Assembly: GCA_050084515.1 (NCBI GenBank) | Contig: CM114271.1 | Location: 9,486,001 to 9,550,000, forward strand | DNA length: 64,000 bases | Reading direction: 5' to 3' | Origin: Blasia pusilla | Taxonomy: Eukaryota > Marchantiophyta > Marchantiopsida > Blasiales | Shown here: positions 35,054 to 47,661 of the stretch, piece after piece | Layout: each line of letters starts with the position of its first letter | Position numbering within the stretch: position 1 is the stretch's first letter | Position numbers and translations under genes: made by a program | Notes under the pieces: generated by a model | What the model was told of the DNA's origin: nothing | The model's input: only the letters and a program-made list of their open reading frames with translations | Database searches by the model: none

Positions 35054-36221
35054 TGTAATGTACAAGTGTTTCTAGTTTACAGTCGTTTAAGTGAGTTCGA
35101 TCCCCAAGAGGATCATTGTTGGATGAAAAGAGAGGGTAAAGTAATTATTATGTTGTAAAAGTAGTGTGGTTGATTATGTAATTCAAATGCAGTATTCAAG
35201 CAACATCTTCCGATCCTTCTCAGTACCAATGTTTTCTTCTTCAATTCTCTCTAGTGGAATTTAAATCACGCTCAGGCAAATTGTTCTCTCGACATCTAGG
35301 AACCTCACAGAGATCTCAACAAGAAGGTTGGCTTCTCCTACTTTCGGAACTCAATCCGTCTTGGCAAGCTACTCTCTGTCAAACAGATTTTATACAACTC
35401 CATGTTGATTATTCCATTGATGAGAAAGGTTTGTCTGATTTCACTCTTCACGCTGCAGACCCAAAAAGACTATCCAAACGTAAGCATCGCACATCATAAT
35501 GAATGAATGAGTGGTTTATTATTCCATCAAGAATGGGAAGACTTCAAAGTGTATATAAGCTCGAGAGGGTACTACTCTCTTGCTCGGACCATTCCTACAG
35601 CATAAGGACTTCATGAGCGAATGATGATTGTAGCTTCTGTCATACTTCTTAAATATTCTCTGAAGTAGGAGCGTTTCTAAGATCCGAAGCGTTCTTGATG
35701 AAGTTGATGTCTCTTCAATATTTGTAACTACCTAGATCTATGGTGTGCTTTCCTTTTCCTATGATCCCTATGAGTCCGCGGTACAAAACTGTTCTAACTA
35801 CCAATTTGATACAAAGGGTCGCGCCCTTTCCTAGTCTAATTGTTTTAACTATGTGCCGGTTCGAATCACAATCATACTGAGCTTCGTTGCGCTGGATTTC
35901 TTGAGGACGAAGCTCTTCATTCTTCGTTTTCTTTTCAGATGCTTCGTACTTCGTGCTTTATTATAGAGCGAAGTACTTCGTGTACAGAGCTTCGTTAAGC
36001 TTCGCGTTGGTCCTTTAGACTTCGTTACTGCATTTGCTTCTCCTCTAAGGCAAATCCTTGATCTTCCATCTCTCTGCCTTGTCCTAGGAGCTTTGTGATT
36101 CACTTCAATCTTACTCTTTCTTCTCCATAATAGTATATAATAATCAAAACCATAATGTACAAGAGTCTTTGTAAAATAAAAAGATAAATTTCTTCCGAAG
36201 TACAAAATTGTGGGTATCACA
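35054..36221 (-). repeat. G2 3' LTR
   Basis: On the minus strand it runs from TGTGATACCCACAATTTTG (36,221) to TTGTACATTACA (35,054); TG...CA ends. It contains a cluster of GAAGC/GCTTC motifs including the perfect palindrome CGAAGTACTTCG at 35,969-35,980. Confidence 0.8.
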
Positions 36222-36235
36222 TACTCCCTCCCTCA
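36222..36235 (-). other. G2 polypurine tract
   Basis: GAGGGAGGGAGTA on the minus strand directly before the 3' LTR; this is where plus-strand DNA synthesis starts. Confidence 0.7.
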
Positions 36236-36260
36236 GATGTGAGCCGCCCCGGCGAACACT

Positions 36261-38211
36261 TCATGATGTTTCTCCTAACTCCATAAAAGTATCCTCTAAG
36301 CTATCAAACTCTGGTGTATGTGCAAAACGACCGTGAATAGTAGAAGGTTTGTTGATAATGTTGGGGGTATGGTTGTGCATTCTCTCTCGCGATTTGTTAA
36401 CAACTAATTTACTGCCTAGTACTTCGTTCTGAACTAATACATCAGATGGAGTAAATGATGGTAACTCTTCACAAGTAATGGAAAGGGTGGGCAACACTTC
36501 TGGAATAGGTTTCATATGATTGTCGAATTGACGCTTCCAATGTTTGTTGATATAGTCGATTTCTTCGTTCATCTGTTGTTCGAAATTCTTGCTTGCTTCG
36601 TCGACTAGCTCCTTGACATCTTGCGGGTCCATCTCGGTTTCATTGAGTATCTTCTCCTCTGCTTCCAATATTGCGATCCTACCTGTAGCCTCCGACCACT
36701 TCGCCAGTAAGTCTTTGTTCGTTTCTTGATTTTCTTGAAGCAACTTCGAAGATTCAGCATGTTGGATGGCCAACTTCTTGAATTCGGTGTGAACACGCCG
36801 TATTTGATGCCGATACTGTTGAATTAGATGCGACGCTTTGTTTATCTGCGAAGCTAACTGATCCGCTCCACATTCGAGGTTAATCGCCAAACTCTCCCTT
36901 TGACGTGCGTTTTGAGCTTCGTACTGACACTGGACCAAGTCGCTTTGAGCTTTGCGAAGCGTGGTCTTCGTGTCTTCGAGTTCCTGATCCCGTAAGTGAA
37001 GATTTGTTTCTGCTACTCGATGCTGTGCTTTGTTTTCTGACAAAGCTTGTGCCCTACAGTTGAGGTCATCTAGGGCTTGTAAATAATTATCCACCGACGT
37101 TGTATCCTCTAGGTGAAGAACATGTTGGAGTTGATTCATGACTGGAACCGCTAGTTGCAAGAACCACATCATATCGTTTTCCGTCTGGGACATAAGACGA
37201 AGTGCAGGTTGGTGATCACTTGCCCGCGGTGTCTCGTCGGAGTCCTCCTGATTGACGGGTTCTGGGGCCGAGGGTGTTTCAAAATTGACTCGGCCACGCT
37301 TTGGCCGTGGCATTTCGGTGGTGTCTTCATCCTTCTTTAAAGCCGAAGTATGAAGATGTTGCTTGGGTGCTTCAGAGGGCGGTGTGACTTTGCGGCTACC
37401 CATGGTACCAGTTCCTCCTTTTCGTGGTAGTTGGACGGGGGTAACTTGCGACCAATCTAGCGCCTCATCTGCTGTAAATTCCTGCTTATGAATATAAAGA
37501 TGGATCAAGAAAGGAGATAGGAAGGACTTCATGCTTGGATGAAGCGCTTCCACCATTGCTTGTACGTGCCTGTCCACAAAAGAAGCGAAGTCGACTCCTG
37601 GGGCTTCGGGTTCCAGGTGCTGATTCCAGATGATGTAGCACATCTTCACGAGCTTATTTGTCAGATAGTAAGAACGAGCGGGATAAAACAGAGTCATCAA
37701 ATGTTTTCAAAACTGACCAAAGACTGGCGGTGAGAGTGAAGTAGCCTTGTAGCCATTCCTGCCCAGGCGATCCGACGTGACACAGCCGAGTGCTAAGAGA
37801 TCTTCATGCTTGACTAGCAACTCCGTGTCATACTCGTACTCTAGAGCAGCCGGGAGCAGATAAGTTGCTCTCCAGTCATCCGCCGTCCATTGTTGTGGCT
37901 GAGCTCGATTGCGAAGGACCCTTCCTTCGAAACTTGGCTGCGAGAGTTGAAGAGCGAAGCTTGCCGAGGAGTTCTCCAGATATCAAGGTCCAGTTGGCTT
38001 GAGAGAAAGTTGCCAACGATTGCTCCTCCAGTGCTTCGACCAGCTCCGGTGACAGCTTTACCATTGGCATTGCCGCGCTTTGCAGAATGGGCGTGGAGTC
38101 TTCGCGAGGCATGCTGCTAGGTAGATCTCGATGGACACCCCGCTTTGGTCTGCTAGGCAACTTTGTGGTGATCCTGTCCATGACAATACCCATTTGGTTA
38201 CGAAGGGACAC
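36261..38211 (-). pseudogene. G2 ORF3, coiled-coil protein of unknown function after pol
   Basis: A 479-codon open frame (36,261-37,700) plus an upstream part (37,876-38,211) joined by a damaged stretch, roughly 600 codons in total, in the same sense as gag-pol and lying between pol and the 3' LTR. The first half has LYIHKQEFTADEALDWSQV and a basic PRPKRGRV segment that could be a nuclear localisation signal. The second half is a long coiled coil (Gln/Leu/Glu-rich, about residues 200-360 of the long frame). No signal peptide or membrane segment is evident, so it does not look like an envelope protein. The same protein is recognisable at 21,748-22,853. Plant Tat/Athila elements carry extra ORFs here; I cannot assign a function. 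Confidence 0.65.
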
Positions 38212-38399
38212 TTTTATAGTGTGCCGTCCCTGTTAGTTCTTGGCCATGGCGCCGGGGCTGTAACAAGAAGGTTGGCGCTTTGCGTTTTTGCCACGCTCCA
38301 ACAACTTCTTGCGCTTTGCTACTTTGCGAAGCTCCAGGACTTCTTGAACTTCGCTGCTTCATGAAGCGCGAAGCGTTTGCCTACCCCCTTCCTCCTGTT

Positions 38400-41300
38400 T
38401 CAGTCCGCATAAGGTTGGGGCTCATAATAATGGTGCACATGCATGCCATTGACTCGAGTGGGCAGGGATTCTCCTTGTAAGGTCTCTAACTGTAGGGATC
38501 CATTATCATAGATGGCCAATACCCGGTAGGGTCCCATCCAATTCAATTTTAATTTTCCGGGGAACTTCAGCCGCCGGTTATCATACAATAGCACTAAGTC
38601 TCCAACGCTGATAGATTGTGGCCGGAGATGTCAATCGTAACGTTGTTTACGTTCTTTTTGCACCTGGGCTGTCCGGCATAACGCGAGCATGGGTGCCTCT
38701 TCCAATGCGACCAAGGTCTCATTCCTGTGTTTGAGAACTTCGCCCACGGCCTCCGTTCTTGTTCCCTCCAATACCCGATAAGTGGGCAAAGCCCATTGAA
38801 TAGGTGTTAAGGGATGCACGCCATAAGTCAAGAAGAACGGGGTGTACTTTGTAGTAACCTTCTCAGCTGTTCGGTACGCCCATAATGCCGCGGAAATTTT
38901 CGTGTCCCAATCATAGGAATATGTTACCGTCAATCGATTCAATATTCGGCAAATAAGGCCGTTAGATTTTTCCGTCAACCTGTTGGCTTTAGGGTTGTAG
39001 GGGGTGGTTTTCCGATGCTTAATGAGAAAGTGGGAAGTGAGAGACTCAATAGTTTGGTTTAAGAATTGCGTGCCCCGGTCACTTACTAGTTCCAACGGAC
39101 AACCATACCGCGTGATAATCATCTCGTATAAAAACTTGGCCACTGCTTCACTGTCATCTTTTCGCGTGGCTACCGCTTCGACCATCTTAGTACAATAGTC
39201 AGTGGCGATAAGAATATACTTCCGCCGGGTTTGGCGAGTGGCCGGGGAGATAGGGCCCACGAAGTCAATGCCCCATTTTTCAAAAGGAGCTAGGGGCATG
39301 ATGGGGACCAAAGGCCACTGCGTAGATGCCGTGGGTCGACCTGCTCTTTGACAGGCATCACAACTCCGAATAAAATTACCTACGTCTTTGTACATAGTTG
39401 GCCACCAATAACGTGCTGCCAAAATTTTCTTAACGGTATTTTTTACTGCATAGTGTCCACCAGAATCAGCCATATGCAGGGCTCTGATGACATGGGGGAC
39501 TTCTTCTGCTTCCAAGCATCGTCGATACTCTTCATCAGCACCTAATTTGAATAGGACCCCTTGACAGATCTCATATGGTCCTATCCGATGTAAGAAAACT
39601 GCGCGTTCTTCCGCTGTCATCGGGGCAGGAAGTCGCAGAGTCATTAGAAAACACACAATATCCTCATAAAAAGAGTGGCTCAACCGATCCTCTGTTATCT
39701 GGAACAGGTCTTCATCGGGAAAGGCATCATCGACGGATTGGGTGAGGTCCGCGTTTGTCATCCTCAACCGGGAAAGAAAATCTGCATTGGTATGCACCTT
39801 GCCGGCACGGGTAACAACATCGAATGTGAATTCTTGTAGCAACAAGATCCACCGTGCAATGCGCCCTGACACGTCTGCTTTCACCATTAAGGGTCTGAGT
39901 GCAAAATGATCAACATGGAAGACAAATTCGTACCCTAATAAATAGTGTCGGAACTTTTTACACGAGAAGACCATGCCTAATGCCTCTCGTTTGGTAGTTG
40001 TATATTTCTGCTCCCCTGCTGATAGTTGCCGGCCAGCGTAGTAAATCGGAAAGTCATGTTTGCTCTCATCCAATTGGCCGAGCACTACTCCAATGGCAAA
40101 TGAGGATGTGTCCACATATACGTGGAAGGGTTTGGTCCAATCGGGGGACCGAAGTACATGAGCTTTTTGCAATGCGTCTTTTAAGGTGTCAAATGCCGCT
40201 TTGCACGCTGGTGTCCACTCCCATTCGGTGGTCTTTTTAAGTAATGAAGTAAGAGCTCCCGCTTTTACCGCATAATCTTTAATAAACCGTCGATAGTACT
40301 CGACGTGTACCAAGAATCCTCTCAATTCCCGGAGGTTGGTGGGTGGTTCCAATGCGACGATAATAACCACCTTGGCCTTGTCAACCTCAATTCCCTACAT
40401 CGACACTCTGTGTCCCAACAGAATTCCTTGTTTCATAGCAATATGCGATTTGTCCGGATGGAGGGACAAATGCACTTCGCGACAACGCGCGAGTGTTAAT
40501 TCTAACTTTTCCAGATGTTCGGCCTCTGTGCTAAAGATACAAAAATCGTCCAAAAAGATTTCAACGAACTTCCTCAAATACTCTTGGAAAATGGAGATCA
40601 TCATCCGTTGGAAAGTAGCTGGGGCATTGCATAACCCAAAGGGCATTACGCGATATGCGAACGTTCCCCAGTCCGTGGTGAACATGGTGAGGGGACGATC
40701 CTTTTCTCGTATGGATACCTGGTTATAACCCGAGTATCCGTCCAAGAAAGTATAATGCTCGTGCCCGATAAATTTATCCAAAATTCTGTCAGTGAAAGGT
40801 AGAGGATGGTGGTCTTTTAAGGTTGCAGCATTCAGTTTCCGATAATCCTGGCACACTCGGATTTTCCCCGTTTGTTTTTTAGGTACAATTACGATGGGCG
40901 ACACCCACTCGCTGCTTAACACAGGATAAATTATTCCTGCCTCGAGACGCTGGTCGATCTTGTCCTTGACTAACAATGAATACTTTGGATTCAGTCGATA
41001 CTGTTGCATTCGCACCGGGACCGCCCCCTCTTTAAGGTCAAATCGATGTTCACCATAACGCGCGGGAATGCCTGTCATTTCATCCATGGAGTATGCAAAG
41101 ACATCCAAATACTCAAACAATAGTTTTTTATACTTCATAAGTTTGGTGGGAGACAAATCTGCCGAAAGGCGTAGAGACTTGTGATCTGAAATAACGACCT
41201 GGACGTAGTCATGATCCTGAACCATGTTCTCTGTAAACTGAAATGTGCTATGACCCAGCTTCTCTTCCTCTCGGGTCAACTTCGGCCTGGGGGGTAGCGA

Positions 41301-42248
41301 CTCCTCGTCTATTTTGTAACATTCTAAATAATACACCTGGACGAGGACTCCGTAGGTGTTCTTTGGTCTTGATCTGACGTATAGCCGTCGTCCGTCGGTG
41401 GCATCTCTCCTTAGGGTGGTCGTGATTTCCACGACAGCTTGATGAGCCGCTTCGAGACCTGATCTAGCGCCTGGAACGTGAAACGTCGCCTTTTCCAATC
41501 CGTAGTCACCCTTGCACCATACAGCCAGGGTCTTCCAAGGATAGCCCGTGGTTGTCAGAGGCTGCAAGACTAAGTAGTCCAACAGAAACAACACCCCCCC
41601 GAGCAGGGTCGGGATTTGAGTGAGCTGTCCTAGGGGTCTCTTCCTGGATTGATCCGCAAACCGCAGATACTTGTTTGTGGGCTCGTACACTATATACCCT
41701 AGTGCCCGAGCTGTTTGCTTCGTCATAATGTTAATTCTGCTTCCGGAATCAATGGGGAACTTCTTAATGGTGTGGCCCTCAATTTCCACCTCCACCTTTG
41801 GGGCTCCCAAATCTTCTACTTCGATCCGGAACAGATCCACCACTGGCAGATGCTTTGCCGACTTTCTGGGTTTTTTCCGGCTTATTTTCCACTGCTGCAA
41901 ATTTTTTCCGTACACTGGGTTATCCATTAGTAATTGTAGCAGGGTTATGTTGGCCGGGGTTGACGCCAAGTCCCTCAGTAAGTCGTAAGCTTCTAGGACC
42001 AGCGGTGATGTCGCAATGGCTTGGACTGTCGGACTTGGTTTGGTCTTTGTCTTCTTTGGGGTGTGTTTCCCCTCAATTTCCTGGTCCTCACGCACTTGAG
42101 CATGAACCTGGTCCTCTACATCCTGATGGAAGTACCTCGGATGACTTCGATCAAAGGCCGGGTCCACATCGCCTTTGAGGATGGCCTTCCCGGCATGGAA
42201 GGTGTTCAAAGCTTTGGTCTTGGGCTCCCTAGCTTCGCGCGAAGACAA
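38400..42248 (-). pseudogene. G2 pol
   Basis: Two long frames separated by one stop. First (40,395-42,248, 617 codons): protease with IDSGSRINIM, reverse transcriptase with LPFTDRILDKF, PFGLCNAPATF and the intact FLDDF active site. The stop TAG at 40,395-40,397 lies where G1 has a Gln codon. Second (38,631-40,370, 579 codons): RNase H (DVYVDTSSFAIG-type start, YTTTKREALGMVF), integrase zinc region (HYAVKNTVKK...CDACQRAG) and the catalytic core (GIDFVGP, SDRGTQF, LTEKSNG). A TGA at 38,631 precedes the final GPYRV module and the end EPQPYAD (38,400). Apart from these stops the gene is close to intact. Confidence 0.85.
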
Positions 42249-42281
42249 AGCACCCTTCCTTGCCTTTGGAATCCCCGCGGT

Positions 42282-42766
42282 CTAACTCTTCGACCTCGTG
42301 GTGACAGCCAGAACGGTTTCTTGGAACTCTTTGGGCCAGTCCGATGATTCCTCGTTGGCCCCTCCGGTCGAGTCTTCCTCACTGATAGTGACTCGCTTTG
42401 GTCTCGGGGACACTACTTCTTCCACTCGGACAAGTTGTACATTTACGTCATTTTTGGGCTCTGGTTGAGCCGCTGGAGTGTTGACATATTTGACCAACAA
42501 CCGCGGAACCTTGGGCTCCGGGCATTCTACGGCAGTGTGTCCGCCCTTCTTGCAGTTCCCGCATAAGGGATTGAGTCCCACTGGTCGCTTTGGGTTTGGG
42601 CAATTGTTGGCCCAATGGTCCGCTGCGCCGCAGTTATAACAACAATTTCGTTTGATGGGTGGCGTGAAGGCTGCCGCGCCCATAATCTGTCTCAGGGGTC
42701 TCTGTTTCCCGTATTCTGGAGGCACATACCGCGTGATCCAACTTCTTCCGGGGTTTGGGGGTGGCA
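42282..42766 (-). pseudogene. G2 gag, 3' part (zinc knuckles)
   Basis: Contains both intact CCHC knuckles, CYNCGAADHWANNC and CGNCKKGGHTAVEC, binding retroelement RNA. Cut at 42,766 by insertion of C1; the 5' part of the gene continues at 47,662. A stop near 42,280 separates it from pol. Confidence 0.8.
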
Positions 42767-43098
42767 TGTGAGAAAACAGAAAGTGACTAAATCACTGAAA
42801 TCTTTACAAAAACTTAGAGATACAAAGTGGCCTAGTCCGTCTGTGCGCTCACAGAAGAGCTTCGATGGAACCTGAACTGGGAGATAACTCGACATACGAG
42901 AATGAGCTACCGCTGCGGCTCCCGACTATTTGACTACTCGGGAAAACTAGGGTTTTTACCTATTTTTCTTCGTTTCTATTAATAGAAAAATCGATGGTTC
43001 CGACGTCTAAGTCAGAAACATCGATCTAGGCTTCTCCTCATACAAGGGGGCCAATCAAATCAATGGTGCTCAGAGGAGTGGATGTTGAGAATCCAATA
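42767..43098 (-). repeat. C1 3' LTR
   Basis: 332 bp. Matches the 5' LTR except that about 140 bp in the middle is replaced by a short segment that completes an inverted repeat (ATCGATGGTTCCGAC, spacer, GTCAGAAACATCGAT). Shares small substitutions with the 5' copy only in part. Confidence 0.85.
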
Positions 43099-43110
43099 CC
43101 CCCCCCTCAA
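43099..43110 (-). other. C1 polypurine tract
   Basis: TTGAGGGGGGG on the minus strand directly before the 3' LTR. Confidence 0.75.
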
Positions 43111-43128
43111 TATCCATTCTCATGTGGA

Positions 43129-45235
43129 CTACTGTCTTGGACCTATGCCAAGACCCTTCAGATGTCGATGAAGCTGATCTCCACTCAAGGCTTTCGTGAA
43201 GATGTCTGCACGGTTATCTTGTGTTGGACAACAGACTAACTTCAAAACCTCTCTCTCGATCAATTCACAAACAAAATGGTACTGGATCTCTATGTGCTTC
43301 GTACGAGCATGAAACACAGGATTATGTGCTATGGCAATGCAACTCGATTGTCACACCACATTCAAAGAGCACTTTCGGGTGCTTCTCCTATGTCCTCCAA
43401 GATCCATCTCAACCATCTTGCTTCACAAGAAGCATAACAAGCCGCCTTGTACTCGCCTCGGTAGAAGGAAGAGCCACTTGAGGTTGCTTCTTGCTGACCC
43501 ATGACACCACACCGATCCTACCAAGAAGCAATAACCGAAATTGATCTTGAGAATCTGAATCTCACGCCTTGTCGAGTCACAAAAACTTGTCATTTCCGTC
43601 CCCTGCTCCATAGGTGATGCCGCACTCGATAGTGCCTTTGATGTACTTCAACACACGCATCCTCGCCTTCCAATGGTTCTCACAAGGCTTAGTTGAGAAC
43701 CTACTCAATACTCCCACAAATGAAGCTAATGTCTATCTCTTGTTACACAAAAATATCAAACTACCTACAAGCTTTCAGACATCTTTTCATCTACCAATGG
43801 TGAAACATCCTCCATCGAGAGTTTCAACTCTACCTCCATTGACGAGACCACTGACTTACACTCGGTCATCCCGAATGCCTTCAAGATTTCTCTAGCATAC
43901 TTCTGCTGAGAGAGAAAAATAGAATCTGATTGTTGCCAAATTTCGATCCTATAAAGTAGTGAGAAGACCTAAATCGACATTTCAAACTCAGATTCCAACA
44001 CTCCCTTCATTTCCTCTATTTTCTTAATGTGGTCTCTGTGATGATCAGATCATCCACATACAAGACTATCAACATATACATCCCATCTTCATAAAAACAC
44101 ATACAAATTTGCTTCTGAAGGACTCTTCATGAGACCCTTCTCTCGAAAGAATGTATCTATTCGTTGATACCATATCCTTGGGGCTTGCTTCAACCCATAC
44201 AATGCTCGATGAAGTAAACAAACTTTCTCTTCTGATCCGGGTGTCTCAAAACCTGGTGGTTGAGAAACATATACCTCCTCCTTGAGACTCCCGTTCAGAA
44301 AAGCAGACTTCACATCGATTGGTATCTGAGGCCAACGTCTTGTTCCTCGCAACCGCTAGAACAATTCGAATGGTTGTCATCCTTGCAGTGGGAGCAAAAG
44401 TCTCATAGTAGTCAAAGCCTTTGATTTGTGAGCATCCTTGTGCGACCAACCTCGCTTTGAATTTATCCAATGTACCGTCCGACTTGTACTTGGTCTTGTA
44501 CACCCACTTGGTGCGTATTATCTTCCTGTCCTCTGGCTTTTCAACCAAAGTCCAAGTTTCATTCCTCTGAATAGCGTCCATCTCCGTCTGCATGGCCTCT
44601 CTCCATTGAGGATGAGCGAGGGCCTCATCCAAGCATGATGGCTCTTCCACCTTCAAGACCTCTGTCATCAGGGCCATGTTGACGAGATGTGCGGAAGCTC
44701 TATTCTGCTCCTCTAGTCTCTTGGATCTCCTTGGATGTGTAACAACTTCATCAGTTGCTGGTGGATCCTTACCATCCAAGAGCTGCTTTATCCACTTAGG
44801 GTGTGTCGACCGTAGTGGAAGAGCAGGTTGCTCTTTGTAATCATCACCAAAATCTTCTTCTTGATGATCTGGTGTAAACATCTGTGGTGTGCTCTGGTGG
44901 GTTATCTCTTCGTTTGATGATAATGTGGACGGACCACTGATATCTGCCACTTGACGAGGCTGTTCCTGGAACACCACGTCACGACTCACAAGCATCTTCT
45001 TTTCCCCAGGACACCAAAGGCGATAAGCTTTAGACTCATCACTGTATCCCATAAAGATGCACTTCCTGCTCTTGGACTCCAACTTGGTCCTCGATGTTTC
45101 AGGAATATGTACAAAACACTTACTACCAAAAATCCTGAAATGTTGGACTGATGGTACCTTATCTGAGTATGATTGATGAGGAGTCATGCCTTGTACTGAC
45201 TTGGTAGCACTTCTATTTAGAATGTATACTGGCAA
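43129..45235 (-). pseudogene. C1 reverse transcriptase and RNase H
   Basis: Segments in order on the minus strand: post-integrase region (KCIFMGYSDESKAYRLW), start of reverse transcriptase (WREAMQTEMDAIQRNETW, KTKYKSDGTLDKFKARLVAQ), DVKSAFLNG...YGLKQAPRIWY (44,089-44,300), the active-site block YVDDLIIT near 44,040-44,075, and the RNase H end (KHIEIQYHFVCELIE, DIFTKAL; 43,129-43,317). Frameshifts near 44,330, 44,090 and through 43,330-44,030 disable it. Confidence 0.8.
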
Positions 45236-46262
45236 GAGATAATGACTTCAACCCAAAAGCCTTCTGTCAAACCTTTTGCTTTCATCATACATCTTGCCAT
45301 CTCCACCACTGTACAATTTCGACGCTCAACAACTTGTGGTGTATGTGCCGTGGTTAACTGTCGCTTGATTCCATGCTCTCCCAAATATTTGTTGAATTTT
45401 GTTGATAAGAATTCTCCTCCTCGATCGGTGCGAAGCTTTTGTACCTTCTTTCCTGTCTCATTCTCAACCAGCTTGTGCCATACTTTAAATTTTCCAATAG
45501 CACTTGCCTTATCACGAAGGAAATACACCCACATCTTCCTACTATAATCGTCGACAACTAAAAAGAAGTAGGAAGAACCACCTAATGCCACCGTTCTCAT
45601 TTTACCACAGAGGTCAGCATGTATCAACTCTAGAGGAGCCTTTGCCCTATTGATGGACTCTTGTGGAAATGGTTGTCGGTGTTGCTTGCCCATCATACAA
45701 GCTTCACAAGTATCCGACACTCCTGAAATTGTTGGTAAATCAGCAACCATGCCAGATTTCTGCATCTGACTTAGTAAGGGAAAGCTTAAGTGACCAAATC
45801 TTTCATGCCACAACTTACTGCTACTAAGATCTGTACCTACACTTGTCGTGAAAGCATACAACTCGTAGATATTTCCACGTCGTATACCTTCATCCAATAC
45901 TTTCCCATTGGCATCCTCAATGATTGCTCAAGTTTTCTTGAAACGAACTTCTAGGTCACGATCACATAATACTGCCACTGAAATCAAATTTCGCTTCAAC
46001 TCTGGTACGTACACTACATCACTTAACTTCTTTTCATCTCCTTTTTGTGAGACTAAAGAAATTATGCCTTTCCCTTCTACAGGGCACTTTGCATTATTCC
46101 CAACAAGAATAAACGATGGGCTCTGTAGATTTGTGAGGAGCTATACCAATCCTTATGATTGGTCATATGCCTAGATGCTCCACTATCGAGCACCCATGCA
46201 TCTTCACTCTTTGTCTTAGTGGTATGTTCGCCTGTGCGAGTAACTCTTCTATTGCTACCCAA
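45217..46262 (-). pseudogene. C1 protease and integrase
   Basis: Protease active-site segment WVLDSGASRHM (46,077-46,262), then after frameshifts the integrase: zinc region HERFGHLSF...CEACMMGKQHRQPF, catalytic Asp segments LIHADLCG and LRTDRGGEFLS, and the Glu region reading HTPQVVERRN. Copia integrases normally have a QNGV-type stretch between TPQ and the Glu; several residues are missing here, so this copy is probably inactive even apart from the frameshifts. Confidence 0.8.
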
Positions 46263-46332
46263 GCATCTACTTCATGTTCTCCCGGTTCTCTGAATTTCGG
46301 ACTCCTTCTTAGGTCTTAAACAACCGTTCTTC

Positions 46333-47134
46333 TCATCCTCGACTTCTCTTCCTACAATCTTTGATAAGATGACCTAGCTTACCACAATAAAAGCATTTGA
46401 AGGCTTTTCTTGGAAATTTCTTCTTGACATTTGAACTGTAATCCTGATTTCTACCTCTCTGTACGTTGGCAATAAATGCTGCGTCACTTCCCTCTCTTGC
46501 TTTGAAGCGCATTTCCTCTTCTACCAACATTGCACTAAGTTGTTCAAAAGTAAGCGGCGTGGGTCTTACTTGAGTATTCAAAGTCTGATGACAAACTGTC
46601 ATACCTTGGAGGCAAAATCCTTATGCACCGGCGTGCCAAATCTTCGCTAGACTTTGAAATTCCCACGGATGCCATCTGATCTTGAAGATTCTTGATCCTT
46701 GTCAAAAATTGCTCCGCCCTTTCTCCTTCTGAAAATTTCTCGGACGTAAGCTGATTCTCCAGATTCTGAATCCGAGTCTCATTACTCGTTTCATACTGAT
46801 TCTTCAAAATGTTCCACGCCTCAGCAGCAGTGGTTGTATGTTGAATGAGAGTCATGACAGAATCAGTTACATTCGTGACAATCGCATATAGAGCATCAGC
46901 GTTTCTGCGTCTCCATGCCAATAATACAACAAGATTGATATCCCCAGATGAAGATGAACTTGCAAAACTCAAACTAGCTTGTGGATTTGAATCGACCCCT
47001 GTGGCCGTTTCCCAGATCTCAAATGATTCGAGAACAGTTCTCATTTTGAACTTCCACAACGTATAGTTAGACCCATCTAACTTCCCTTCACCCAGCGGAG
47101 GAGGGCGAGCACGAACTGACGAAGAAGTAGCCAT
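46333..47134 (-). pseudogene. C1 gag
   Basis: Begins MATSSSVRARPPPLGEGKLD and contains YTLWKFKMRTVLE and EAWNILKNQYE, typical of plant copia gag. A frameshift at about 46,590 leads into the second frame with the zinc knuckle CFYCGKLGHLIKDC (46,333-46,602). Confidence 0.8.
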
Positions 47135-47189
47135 CTCTCAAGATTTTGTGCAAACACACTAGATTGCCAGATACAAAATACTTGAAAAA

Positions 47190-47207
47190 CCTACTGCTCT
47201 GATACCA
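47190..47207 (-). other. C1 primer-binding site
   Basis: TGGTATCAGAGCAGTAGG on the minus strand, abutting the 5' LTR; complementary to the 3' end of initiator Met-tRNA, standard for plant copia elements. Confidence 0.9.
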
Positions 47208-47661
47208 TGTGAGAAAACAGAAAGTGACTAAATCACTGAAATCTTTACAAAAACTTAGAGATACATAGTGGCCTAGTCCGTCCGTGCGCTCACAGAAGAG
47301 CTTCGATGGAACCTGAACTGGGAGATAACTCGACATACGAGAATGCGCTACCGCTGCGGCTCCCGACTATTTGACTACTCGAGAAAACTAGGGTTTTTAC
47401 CTATTTTTCTTTGTTTCTATTAATAGAAATTTTTTTTCCGGGGGCTGCGCCCCCGGACCCCCGCGATGCATTAGGGTGCCCCAAACCCTGATGCAATATA
47501 GGGTTAGATAAACCTAGTAACGCTACTCCGTAAACCACCTACGTCTTATTACTATGACTCCTTCGACGTCTAAGTCGGAACCATCGATCTAGGCTTCTCC
47601 TCATACAAGGGGGCCGATCAAATCAATGGTGCTTAGAGGAGTGGATGTTGAGAATCCAATA
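47208..47661 (-). repeat. C1 5' LTR with GC-rich hairpin segment
   Basis: 454 bp. Compared with the 3' LTR it has a segment at about 47,428-47,570 with two inverted repeats: CCGGGGGCTGCGCCCCCGG, and TGCATTAGGG paired with CCCTGATGCA. Confidence 0.85.

Larger units (their letters stand above)
42767..47661 (-). mobile_element. Ty1/copia element C1 nested in G2 gag
   Basis: Flanked by TGGCA at 42,762-42,766 and 47,662-47,666. Minus-strand order: 5' LTR (47,208-47,661), PBS, gag, protease, integrase, reverse transcriptase, RNase H, PPT, 3' LTR (42,767-43,098). Integrase before reverse transcriptase defines Ty1/copia. The gene is broken by frameshifts and stops. LTR outer ends are TATTGG and CTCACA on the minus strand. 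Confidence 0.9.

Noticed and set aside
36261-37700. ORF3 of G2 as an envelope gene of an endogenous retrovirus-like element.
   Set aside because: No signal peptide, no transmembrane segment; it is a soluble-looking coiled coil.
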